From: Haematobacter genomosp. 1
GTDB taxonomy: Bacteria > Pseudomonadota > Alphaproteobacteria > Rhodobacterales > Rhodobacteraceae
Length of the DNA stretch: 64,000 nt
Assembly: GCF_002196855.1 (NCBI RefSeq)
Contig: NZ_NIPW01000004.1
Location: 62,001 to 126,000 of the forward strand
Direction: 5' to 3'
The stretch's first letter is position 1, and each line of letters begins with the position of its first letter. The notes under the pieces are model-generated. The model made no database searches and was not told the origin of the DNA. It worked only from the letters and a program-made list of their open reading frames with translations. Positions 7,946-15,272 of the stretch are shown in pieces. The translations under genes were made by a program, and so were the position numbers.

Positions 7946-8572
7946 TCAGCCGATGGGGGCCAGCAGACGGCGGAGGGCCGCCAGCGCATCCTCTTCCCGC
8001 CAGATTTCCTCTCCCACCGCAAAGAAGTCGGTCACCGGGGAAAGATCGCGGACCAGATCGACCGTCAGGCCACCCTCCGCCACGACCGGAACCTCGATCA
8101 TCTCCGACCACCAGGCAAAAAGCTCCCGCTCCGCCACGGTGCCATCGCCAAGACTGCCCGCAGTGACCGGGCCGAACGCGACGTAATCCGCCCCCGTCTC
8201 CCCCGCCGTCATCCCGTCATGCCTCGACGCACCGCAGAAGGCGCCGACGATGGCGTCCGCGCCCAGCGTCTCGCGCGCCTTGCGCACGCCCCGCGCCCCG
8301 TCGGTCAGGTGCACGCCGTCAAGCCCGAGCCGCTCCACCAGCCCGACATGCCGGTCCACCACCAAGGCAACGTCCCGCACATGTGCGATTTCGCGCAGCG
8401 CATCGGCCGCGCGGGCCACGCGGTCCTCGTCGCGGGAGACGAGGGCCAGCCGAAGACAGGCGACCTCCGCCCCGTCCAGCACGGCAGCGAGCCGCGGGCC
8501 GAAGGATTCCACCTCGAAGTCCGGGGGGGTCACGAGATAAAGCTGCGGCCGGTCCTGATCTTGGTCTTGCAT
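7946..8572 (-). CDS. ThiE-like TIM-barrel protein, probably not a standard TMP synthase
   Basis: 208 residues with the thiamine-phosphate synthase fold. Recognisable pieces are LDGVHLTDG, the GASRHDGMTAGETGADYVAFGPV stretch, and PVVAEGGLT near the C-terminus. However the residues that bind the substrates in ThiE (the QxRxK strand, the IND motif, HLGQxD and the TxTK loop) read here as CLRLAL, VVDRH, HLTDG and GSLGDG. The fold assignment is good but thiamine-phosphate synthesis is doubtful. It has a good CAGGAG site before the ATG at 8572. No other thiamine genes are nearby. Confidence 0.7.
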   Translation of the reverse strand: MQDQDQDRPQLYLVTPPDFEVESFGPRLAAVLDGAEVACLRLALVSRDEDRVARAADALREIAHVRDVALVVDRHVGLVERLGLDGVHLTDGARGVRKARETLGADAIVGAFCGASRHDGMTAGETGADYVAFGPVTAGSLGDGTVAERELFAWWSEMIEVPVVAEGGLTVDLVRDLSPVTDFFAVGEEIWREEDALAALRRLLAPIG

Positions 8573-8629
8573 CGCGGGCTCCTGAAACGTGAGCCGCTAT
8601 AGCCGGGATTTCAGCTCTTTGCCAGCACC

Positions 8630-9457
8630 TCAGGCCCGCTGGCGGGAGCCGTCGCGCACGGCGGTTTCGCTCCAGGCGGCGATGCTCTTGCGCCCGTCGA
8701 AATCCCGCACCCGGACCGGCGGATGGAGGACCACCTCCACCCCGCCACCGCGCGGAGCAGCCAGAACGCTCAGCGCATGCGGGCCGAAATCCATGTCGCC
8801 GAACCAGGCATGAAAGCGCGGATCCTCGCCCCCCGGCGCGTGGTAGCGAACCGACACCGGCTGCACCTGCAACTTCTCGCGCAGGCCGGGAAGAAAGAGC
8901 GACTCGAAGAGCGCGGGCTTGAAGGGCAGGATGCGACGCCCGTCGGAACTGGTACCTTCGGGGAAGAAAAGCATCAGCTCCCCCTCCGCCAGCCGATGCG
9001 CCAACTCATCGCGTTGCTGAGCGGCGAGCTTCGGATCGCGGGTGATGAACATCGTGCCCGTCCCCCGCGCGAGCAGGCCGATACCGGGCCAGTCCGCAAC
9101 GTCATCCTTGGAGACGAAGGTCACCGGCGCACTCGCGCCCAGCACGAGGATGTCGAGCCAGGAGGAATGGTTGGCAACGAGGATCCCGGCACCCGTCATC
9201 GGCTGTCCGCGGCGGGTGAAGGAGATACCCAGCAGCGCCAGATCGATACGGCAGATGACCTGCTTGATCCGTGCGGTCACCGGACGCCCCCCGCGGGCGA
9301 GGGGGCGTTCCACGAGCCGGACCATCAGGATGAACAAGAGCGCCGGAAAGGTGATGGCTACCATCGGCACAACACGGCAGATCACCCTGATCCACCCGCG
9401 CATGTCGGGGCGGTTGAGCGCGGGCGGCGGTTCCTCGGGCTGCCAGGTTCGACTCAC
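8630..9457 (-). CDS. 1-acyl-glycerol-3-phosphate O-acyltransferase family protein, probably OlsA
   Basis: 275 residues. One hydrophobic segment at about 24-50 anchors it in the inner membrane. The PlsC domain shows the catalytic NHSSWLD (HX4D) and the FPEGTSSDGRRILPFKPALF substrate motif. It begins with GTG overlapping the stop codon of olsB by four bases (GTGA), so the two are translationally coupled. That pairing strongly suggests it is the O-acyltransferase (OlsA) that adds the second acyl chain to lyso-ornithine lipid, though a general PlsC role in phosphatidic acid synthesis is not excluded. Confidence 0.85.
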   Translation of the reverse strand: MSRTWQPEEPPPALNRPDMRGWIRVICRVVPMVAITFPALLFILMVRLVERPLARGGRPVTARIKQVICRIDLALLGISFTRRGQPMTGAGILVANHSSWLDILVLGASAPVTFVSKDDVADWPGIGLLARGTGTMFITRDPKLAAQQRDELAHRLAEGELMLFFPEGTSSDGRRILPFKPALFESLFLPGLREKLQVQPVSVRYHAPGGEDPRFHAWFGDMDFGPHALSVLAAPRGGGVEVVLHPPVRVRDFDGRKSIAAWSETAVRDGSRQRA

Positions 9458-10239
9458 GCAGGCTGCCCCCGGCCGCGGGTATAGTAGCCGCGATGCTGTG
9501 CAGACATATGCGTGGTGTCAACGATGAGGCAGACATCCGTCGTATTGAAGGCCGCATCCCGCCATGCGCCCTCGCCCACAACACCGCCGAGCCGGAGGTA
9601 GGCGCGTATGAGGGGCGGCATCGCAGCAATCGCGCGGTTCTTGTCATCCGGCGTCACCGGGATCAGGTCCATCGGCTGCGCCGGCGTGCCCCACGCCTGC
9701 ACGCGGAGGGCTTCGGGTGCGAGGTGATGGGCATGGAGCCAGGAGAGCGGAAGCGCGAGGGCGTCCACATCTGTCCCGTGGAAACTGGCCGTGCCGAAGA
9801 GAATTTCGATCCCCCGCTCCATGACATAGTCCGCAAGCGCGCTCCACATGACGAACATCGCGGCGCTCCCGCGATAATCCGCATGGACACAGGACCTGCC
9901 CAGTTCCAGGAGCTTCCGCCCGGAGACAAGCAGGGGCGCGAGGTCATACTCGTTCTGCGTGTAGAAACCGCCCGCCAGCTCCGCCCGTTCCCCCGGGAGT
10001 AGCCGATAGACCGCCGCAACGCGCCCCTTCGCATCGTCGAAAAGCAGGAGGTGATCGCAGAATGGATCGTAGCGGTCACATTCCAGCCGGTCCTCATGAT
10101 CGACCAGCGGCCCAGTGGCACCCAGTTCTGCCACGAAGACTTCATATCGGAGCCGCTGCGCGTCCCGGATATCCTGCGGCGTGCTGGCCAGCCGGACGGA
10201 GAATTGCGATCCCGTCCTGGCGAGAGGCGCGTTTTGCAT
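9454..10239 (-). CDS. olsB: Ornithine-acyl-ACP N-acyltransferase
   Basis: 261 residues of the hemolysin-like GNAT family. Landmarks: RYEVFVAELGATGPLVDHE with DRYDPFCDHLLL, the ELGRSCVHADYRG acyl-ACP/CoA-binding motif, WSALADYVMERGIEILFG, and RAYLRLGGVVGEGAWRD near the C-terminus. OlsB forms lyso-ornithine lipid from ornithine and 3-hydroxyacyl-ACP. Membrane ornithine lipids replace phospholipids under phosphate limitation in many alphaproteobacteria. The start was put at 10239 because GGAG lies at proper spacing there; an ATG seven codons earlier has no such site. The upstream region carries a TAA-N7-TTAAC sequence described separately. Confidence 0.9.
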   Translation of the reverse strand: MQNAPLARTGSQFSVRLASTPQDIRDAQRLRYEVFVAELGATGPLVDHEDRLECDRYDPFCDHLLLFDDAKGRVAAVYRLLPGERAELAGGFYTQNEYDLAPLLVSGRKLLELGRSCVHADYRGSAAMFVMWSALADYVMERGIEILFGTASFHGTDVDALALPLSWLHAHHLAPEALRVQAWGTPAQPMDLIPVTPDDKNRAIAAMPPLIRAYLRLGGVVGEGAWRDAAFNTTDVCLIVDTTHMSAQHRGYYTRGRGQPA

Positions 10240-10331
10240 GGGCGTCTCCGTCCTGTTCATGACTGTCTATGGCCTGCCCCACGAGGTGACAAGTCCGAGG
10301 GAGGGGCCCATGGTCTGCAAATCACGATCCG

Positions 10332-10347
10332 GTAACCGTTTCTTAAC
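10332..10347. promoter_or_regulatory. CtrA-like box upstream of olsB (tentative)
   Basis: GTAA (10332-10335), seven bases, then TTAAC (10343-10347). This differs at one base from the CtrA full-site consensus TTAA-N7-TTAAC. It lies about 100 bases before the olsB start. The proximity to chpT, which feeds CtrA, is suggestive only. Confidence 0.3.
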
Positions 10348-10367
10348 GGAGATGGGGGAGAGTGGCG

Positions 10368-10556
10368 TCAGTGCCCCCCGTCGAATACGGGAATGAGATC
10401 CACACGGGACGCGTCGATGACAACCTTGCCCGCATGTTCGAAATTCACGGTGACGCGGCCGCCGATATTCGACTGCACTTGTCCCAGACCCCACTCCGGG
10501 GCATTCGGATGACGGACGAGCATGCCCGGCTCCAGAAGGCTTGCCATACCGCTCAT
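10368..10556 (-). CDS. DUF3553 domain protein
   Basis: 62 residues. The small beta-barrel-like DUF3553 pattern is complete: LLEPGMLVRHPNAPEWGLGQ, then GGRVTVNFEHAGK and VIDASRVDLIPV. The same motif arrangement (a position-sensing WGxGxV followed by VNFEHAG) resembles the CarD/UvrD C-terminal Tudor-like modules, so a protein- or nucleic-acid-binding role is possible. Function is unknown. The start is ATG 10556; a TTG four codons earlier is less likely. It is divergent from chpT, the two start codons being about 30 bases apart. Confidence 0.8.
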   Translation of the reverse strand: MSGMASLLEPGMLVRHPNAPEWGLGQVQSNIGGRVTVNFEHAGKVVIDASRVDLIPVFDGGH

Positions 10557-10585
10557 CGACGCCCCCAAAGCCGATTGGAAAGACC

Positions 10586-11176
10586 ATGACCCATGACACC
10601 CCCGATATTGGCGCGCTGATCGGCTCGCGCATCTGTCACGATCTTATCAGTCCGCTGGGCGCGATCGGCAATGGGCTTGAGCTTCTGCGCATGACCGGTG
10701 ATCCGGCGGGGGAGGAAATGTCTCTCATCGGGGACAGTGTCGCCCACGCAAACGCCCGGATCCGGTTCTTCCGCATTGCCTATGGCATGGCGGGCGCGGA
10801 ACAGAGCGTGGCCCCCGGCGAATTGCGCGAGATAGTTGAGGGGCTGTGGGGCCAGGGCCGCATTCAGGTTGACTGGCTGGCAGCAAGCACCTCCCGGCAG
10901 GAAGTAAAGCTTGCCCTCCTCCTCCTGCAATGCCTGGAGACGGCCCTGCCGCGCGGCGGGCGGATCGAGGTTCGTCAGGAGGGAGAATGGCTTCTGCTCG
11001 CCGAAGGGGACAGGATGCGGATAGAGGAGAGCCACTGGGTCTGCCTTCAAAATCCTGACCAGACCGCGGAACTCGGCGCCGCGCAGGTTCAGTTCCTTCT
11101 CGCACCGCTGGAAGCCGCCCGGCAGCAACGGCGTATCAGCGTGGACATTGGGGACAGGTTGGAGATCCGCTTCTAG
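10586..11176 (+). CDS. chpT: Histidine phosphotransferase ChpT
   Basis: 196 residues. The N-terminal two-helix hairpin has the phospho-accepting histidine H18 in SRICHDLISPLGAIGNGLEL, and the rest is a degenerate HATPase-like domain without ATP-binding motifs, as in ChpT. In Caulobacter and Rhodobacteraceae ChpT passes phosphate from the hybrid kinase CckA to the response regulators CtrA and CpdR. In Rhodobacter this pathway controls motility and gene-transfer-agent production. The start at 10586 has GGAAAG just upstream. No cckA or ctrA in the window. Confidence 0.9.
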   Translation: MTHDTPDIGALIGSRICHDLISPLGAIGNGLELLRMTGDPAGEEMSLIGDSVAHANARIRFFRIAYGMAGAEQSVAPGELREIVEGLWGQGRIQVDWLAASTSRQEVKLALLLLQCLETALPRGGRIEVRQEGEWLLLAEGDRMRIEESHWVCLQNPDQTAELGAAQVQFLLAPLEAARQQRRISVDIGDRLEIRF

Positions 11177-11385
11177 CGGCATCGCTACCTTTGGGGTGCG
11201 CCGCTTTCACAAGACACCGGTTGCGCTGCACCAGAGGCTGCGCGTCGATCTGGCTGATGTCACGTGAGGCATGGTTCTGATGAATATGCATGGGATGAAC
11301 AGTCAGATGATCCGGCCATCCCGAAGGGAAAGTTCCGGCGTCTCCAGACGGGCCGCGGTGAGCAGCCCCGGCGCGCTGATCTAAT
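11177..11385. other. Non-coding stretch after chpT
   Basis: About 210 bases with no ribosome-binding-site-led frame. On the minus strand a 25-codon open stretch ending ARLETPELSLRDGRII before a stop looks codon-like and could be the last trace of a broken gene cut by the element at 11,386, but I cannot identify it. Confidence 0.35.
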
Positions 11386-11543
11386 CGGCTGCTGACAAAG
11401 TCATGGGTCTACCCGGCCTCGCGGCGAAAACCAGGAAATCGGTCTGGTTACCAGCCAGAACCTGCGGTTTCCGGGCAGTTCTTCAACCATGTAGGTAAGA
11501 TTTCCGCCCCGGAGCAGCCTCGGAATACTCTTTCAGCACCCTG
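11386..11543. mobile_element. Small terminal-inverted-repeat element (MITE-like), copy 2
   Basis: The ends are CGGCTGCTGACAAAG on the left and, inverted, CTTTCAGCACCCTG on the right. The interior resembles copy 1 (1647-1795): shared runs include CTACCCGGCCT, CTGCGGTTTCCGGG, TTCTTCAACCAT and CCTCGGAATA. The internal hairpin that is perfect in copy 1 is degraded here. A 9-base direct repeat CTAATCGGC stands at 11381-11389 and 11544-11552, overlapping the left end and following the right end, which may record target duplication. No coding capacity. Confidence 0.55.
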
Positions 11544-12115
11544 CTAATCGGCGCGGTCCCTTGCAAAGGCGCAACGGGGTTGAGAAGTTAACCGGGACCA
11601 GAGACCTCCGGGGTTGTCGAACGAGGAGAGGAAACGCGACAACAAGGTCCTCCTCGCGAACTCGATCCATAGATAGCGGTGACCTATCGACATGACATTC
11701 GCCCGACTGATGTGCATCAGGGTCAATGTGTTGGACATCGGCATATACCCAGACTTCCCCCTGACCATTACACCCCCTTGAGCCGACCGCTTGTCCCGCC
11801 TGAGCCGACCGCTTGTCCCGCCAGTTCTGCGCCGGCGATTTGCCTTACGGCCAACCGGCCTCCCGTTGCGACTTCATCGGATCGTAATATGCGCAGGTAG
11901 CTGGCACGTCACCGCGCCGCTCGGTCACGCGGGCGGGTCGGCTCCTGCAGCGAGGGGTCATCCTGCTTCCACCAGCCGGGCCTTTCGTCAGGCCCCGTTT
12001 CTCTCAGGCTCCGGTGAGTTCTGGCAACGTAGATAGCCAGACCAGCCACCGCGCCACATGCATGGCGCAAGTGGGGGAGCGTGAAGCGCGCTCCACCGGT
12101 TGTCCCGGTCGCCTG
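11544..12115. other. Gene-poor region before the hflX terminus
   Basis: About 570 bases with no gene I can support. One 74-codon minus-strand frame (11544-11768) ends inside the repeat junction and matches no family I know. The stretch is slightly AT-richer and less codon-like than its neighbours and contains a 22-bp tandem duplication. It looks like decayed DNA around an old insertion. Confidence 0.45.
11779..11822. repeat. 22-bp tandem repeat, two copies
   Basis: The unit TGAGCCGACCGCTTGTCCCG followed by CC occurs twice without a spacer, at 11779-11800 and 11801-11822, with no mismatch. Confidence 0.85.
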
Positions 12116-13369
12116 TCAGAGAGCGTCGTATCGGGCGCGCTGCCGGGCTGTCCAGAGGACTGTCACGTGCCAGCCATCCTCTCCCGGCGCCTCGCTCTCC
12201 ACCACGTTCTGCTCATGAAGCCAGGCGCGGCGGCGGCCATCCTCGAAGGGAAGCACGAGATCGCGCACCGTCCGTTCCTCGCTCAACCGTTCGGAGACGG
12301 CTGCAAGCAACGGGCCAAGCCCCTCTCCCGTCAGGGCGGAAGCAACGAAGACGTCGGGCGTGCGCGCCGCAAGCACCTCCACCACTTCTCGCGGCTCCTG
12401 CGAAAGCTGGTCGATCTTGTTCCAGACCTCCAGCATGGGAACCTCCTCCCGCACACCGAGTTCCGCGAGGATCCCTTCCACATCGGCCTTTTGCGCCTCC
12501 GTTTCGGGATGAGAAATATCGCGGACATGGAGGATCAGATCGGCCTCCAGCACCTCTTCCAGCGTGGCACGGAAAGCCGCGACGAGCTGCGTCGGCAAAT
12601 CCGAGATGAAACCGACCGTATCAGAAAGGATCACCTCCCGTCCGGATGGCAGCGTCACGCCCCGCATCGTCGGATCCAGCGTGGCGAAAAGCATGTCCTT
12701 CGCCAACACCTCTGCGCCCGTCATCCTGTTGAACAGGGTGGATTTTCCTGCGTTCGTATACCCTACCAGCGCCACGATGGGATAGGGCACCTTGCGCCGT
12801 GCGGCCCTGTGGAGCTCGCGCGTCTTGACGACCTTGGCGAGCTGGCGGCGAATGCGGGTGACGGCCTCGTCGATGGCGCGGCGGTCGGCCTCGATCTGCG
12901 TCTCCCCCGGCCCGCCGACGAATCCGAGCCCGCCGCGTTGCCGCTCAAGGTGGGTCCAGGCGCGGACCAGACGGGTGCGTTGGTAGGAGAGCGCGGCGAG
13001 TTCGACCTGCAACACCCCTTCCCGCGTGCGGGCACGATCGGCGAAGATTTCTAGAATCAGCCCCGTCCGGTCAAGGAGCTTTACCCCCCAGGCCTTCTCG
13101 AGATTGCGCTGCTGCACCGGCGTGACCGGCCCGTCGATGAGGACGAGGCCGATCTCCTCCGCCTTGAACAACTCGGCCAGCTCTTCGACCTTGCCGGAGC
13201 CGAAAAGCTTGCCCGGGGCAACCTTCGGCAGCCGGACAACGTCCGCGCCGACCACATAAAGTCCCGGCAGGGCCGCGGCGAGTGCCACGGCCTCCGCCAG
13301 CCTGTGCTCGGGAAGCCGGTCACCGCCCTCACGGCCGCTCGCGGAACCCTTGATATCGGGATGAACCAC
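12116..13369 (-). CDS. hflX: GTPase HflX
   Basis: 417 residues from the GTG at 13369. The N-terminal HflX domain ends in ERQRGGLGFVGGPGETQIE. The G domain follows: VGYTNAGKSTLFN (G1), a DPTMRG switch I segment, LSDTVGFISDLP (G3), WNKID (G4) and SALTGEG (G5). HflX binds 50S subunits and splits or rescues stalled ribosomes, especially after heat. The frame stays open upstream of 13369 to the hfq stop codon, reading [16 protein letters not shown], and that segment resembles the usual HflX N-terminus. The true start may therefore be a non-standard ATT at 13412-13414 overlapping the hfq TGA. The hfq-hflX pairing is classic. Confidence 0.93.
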   Translation of the reverse strand: MVHPDIKGSASGREGGDRLPEHRLAEAVALAAALPGLYVVGADVVRLPKVAPGKLFGSGKVEELAELFKAEEIGLVLIDGPVTPVQQRNLEKAWGVKLLDRTGLILEIFADRARTREGVLQVELAALSYQRTRLVRAWTHLERQRGGLGFVGGPGETQIEADRRAIDEAVTRIRRQLAKVVKTRELHRAARRKVPYPIVALVGYTNAGKSTLFNRMTGAEVLAKDMLFATLDPTMRGVTLPSGREVILSDTVGFISDLPTQLVAAFRATLEEVLEADLILHVRDISHPETEAQKADVEGILAELGVREEVPMLEVWNKIDQLSQEPREVVEVLAARTPDVFVASALTGEGLGPLLAAVSERLSEERTVRDLVLPFEDGRRRAWLHEQNVVESEAPGEDGWHVTVLWTARQRARYDAL

Positions 13370-13413
13370 ATAGGCGCGCGTTGGCGCGCTGTGGGTGGAT
13401 TGCTCGTCGGAAA

Positions 13414-13647
13414 TCAGTCCTCACCCTCATAAAGGCTGATCGGCTGACCGGGCATGATCGTGGAAATCGCGTGTTTGTACACGAGCTGCGATTGACCGTC
13501 CCGGCGCAGAAGCACGCAGAAATTGTCAAACCACGTGATGACGCCCTGCAACTTCACGCCGTTGATCAGAAAGATCGTCACAGGGATCTTGGCCTTCCTG
13601 ACGTGATTGAGGAAAGCGTCCTGCAGGTTCTGCTTATCGGCGGCCAT
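13414..13647 (-). CDS. hfq: RNA chaperone Hfq
   Basis: 77 residues. Sm1 motif: [30 protein letters not shown]. Sm2 motif: [12 protein letters not shown], the YKH signature of the poly-U binding proximal face. The short C-terminus ([11 protein letters not shown]) is typical of alphaproteobacterial Hfq. It pairs small RNAs with mRNAs; in Rhodobacter it affects photo-oxidative stress and nitrogen control. It overlaps hflX and lies 110 bases downstream of trkH, in the same direction as the ntr-trk genes. Confidence 0.97.
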   Translation of the reverse strand: MAADKQNLQDAFLNHVRKAKIPVTIFLINGVKLQGVITWFDNFCVLLRRDGQSQLVYKHAISTIMPGQPISLYEGED

Positions 13648-13757
13648 GGGTAAACCCTGTTTTTCTGTTATTGGTCTTGCGGCCTGCGGCGGAACCGGCC
13701 CTCGTCCTCACAAGATTATGATGGCAGGCGGAGGGAGATTCCAGCCCCAATTTCCGA

Positions 13758-15272
13758 CTATTGCCGCCATGTGCCCGGCGCGACAAGCGCGATGAGAGCC
13801 AGAATCTCCATCCGGCCCGCCACCATGCCCCCCGCCATCACCAGCCGCGCCCAACCATCCACCGCCGCCACGCTGAGCGGGGCCTGGGTGCCCATCCCCA
13901 GCAAAGGGCCGGTCGTGGTGATGGAAGCGATGGAGAAGATGATCGATTCCTCCAGCCCCAGACCTGTCAGCGTCAGGATCAATACCATCCCGGCGAGCGA
14001 GAGCGCGACGAGCATGAAGAACAGCCACGCGATGAAGGCGCCCTCCCGCCGCAAATGCCGCTTGAAAGGGCCCCCGCCGCCAAGCGAATGGGGATGCAGG
14101 ATCCGCTCCATCTCCCGCTGGCCGTGGAGGTAGAGCGCGTAGATCCGCAGGATCTTCACGCCGCCCGCTGTCGTGGCGACTCCTCCGCCGATGAGGCAGA
14201 GCGCGACGAGAAACAAGCCGGGCGCGGTCATCCCCTGCCAGAGCGGGCCCGTGATCCAGTCCGCGCTCCGAAAGCCGGTGGTGGTGAGGAAGGACAATCC
14301 GGTAAAGCCGGCACCCCATAAGGCGGAAAGAACCTCTCCCAATCCCGGAACCATATCCCGCCTGACCGCCTCTGCGATGAGTACGCCCAGAATGACCAGA
14401 GGAACAATGATGGCTGCCGCCACGCCGAGACGGAACTCCGGGTCGGCCGACAAGGGGAAGGATTGACGTGACGCCCGGCCGAGCGGCATCGTCCGGCGGG
14501 ACAGGGCGAAAAGAAGAAACGGCAGGATCGCCGCCTCTCCCCACCGACCGGAGGGAGTGGCCGTACCGGGGGGAAGCGGGCTGATGCCGCTGGTCGAGAG
14601 GGTGGACATCGCATGGCAAATCGCGACCAGCGTCGTATCCCCTGCCGCCGCCAGAAGAAGGCCGAGCGCCGCGGTCAGCCCCACATAGACCGGGAGCAGC
14701 AGTCTGATCTGCTGCAAGAGCCGCTCCGGCAGGTCTGCCACCGCGATGCCGGCCGGTCCCTGTTTGCCCGAAAATCCCACCGATCCGGGGTTGAGAACCT
14801 CGAACCCGCCAAGGTTCATGGGCGCCAGCACTGCAAAGGCCGTGACGAGGACGAAGAACCCGCCCATCCAGCCCACCATCGCCCGCCAGAGATGGAGAGA
14901 GGGAGCCAGACGCTCCGCGTCATAGAGCGTGGCGCCGGTGGTGGTGAAGCTCGACACCATTTCAAACCAGCCGTTCGCGTAACTCGTATTCCCCACGGCC
15001 TCCACGAAGGGCAGAGCGAGGATCAGCGGAAAGGCGGTATAGGCCAGAAGAAGCTGGAGAAGCTGGCTCCGCGACGCGGTCCCGAACCGTCGCCCGGAAA
15101 GCGCCAGCGCAATCAGACCCGTAACGAACAGCACCATCGTGCCGCTGTAGAAGAAGGCCCGCGCGACCCCATGGTTCCGAAACGCCAGCGCGTGAGCGGC
15201 GGGCACATACATCGCCAGCCCCCCGAAAGCCGTGAGCGGGACGAACAGCGGCAGCGCGAAAAGCCGTTCCAT
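13758..15272 (-). CDS. trkH: Trk system potassium uptake protein TrkH
   Basis: 504 residues, very hydrophobic, with the repeated TM1-pore-TM2 units of the SKT family. Selectivity-filter segments are visible as SSFTTTGATL, STLSTSGISP, LTTTGFRSADW and ASITTTGPLLGMG, each after a pore helix, plus the GGVATTAGGVKILR motif. It forms the membrane channel of the Trk complex. The ATG overlaps the trkA stop codon (TGATG), so subunits are translationally coupled. Confidence 0.93.
   Translation of the reverse strand: MERLFALPLFVPLTAFGGLAMYVPAAHALAFRNHGVARAFFYSGTMVLFVTGLIALALSGRRFGTASRSQLLQLLLAYTAFPLILALPFVEAVGNTSYANGWFEMVSSFTTTGATLYDAERLAPSLHLWRAMVGWMGGFFVLVTAFAVLAPMNLGGFEVLNPGSVGFSGKQGPAGIAVADLPERLLQQIRLLLPVYVGLTAALGLLLAAAGDTTLVAICHAMSTLSTSGISPLPPGTATPSGRWGEAAILPFLLFALSRRTMPLGRASRQSFPLSADPEFRLGVAAAIIVPLVILGVLIAEAVRRDMVPGLGEVLSALWGAGFTGLSFLTTTGFRSADWITGPLWQGMTAPGLFLVALCLIGGGVATTAGGVKILRIYALYLHGQREMERILHPHSLGGGGPFKRHLRREGAFIAWLFFMLVALSLAGMVLILTLTGLGLEESIIFSIASITTTGPLLGMGTQAPLSVAAVDGWARLVMAGGMVAGRMEILALIALVAPGTWRQ

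Noticed and set aside
11544-11768. 74-codon minus-strand frame in the chpT-hflX gap
   Set aside because: No family recognised, no clear ribosome binding site, and its stop codon falls at the element border. Not enough to call a gene.
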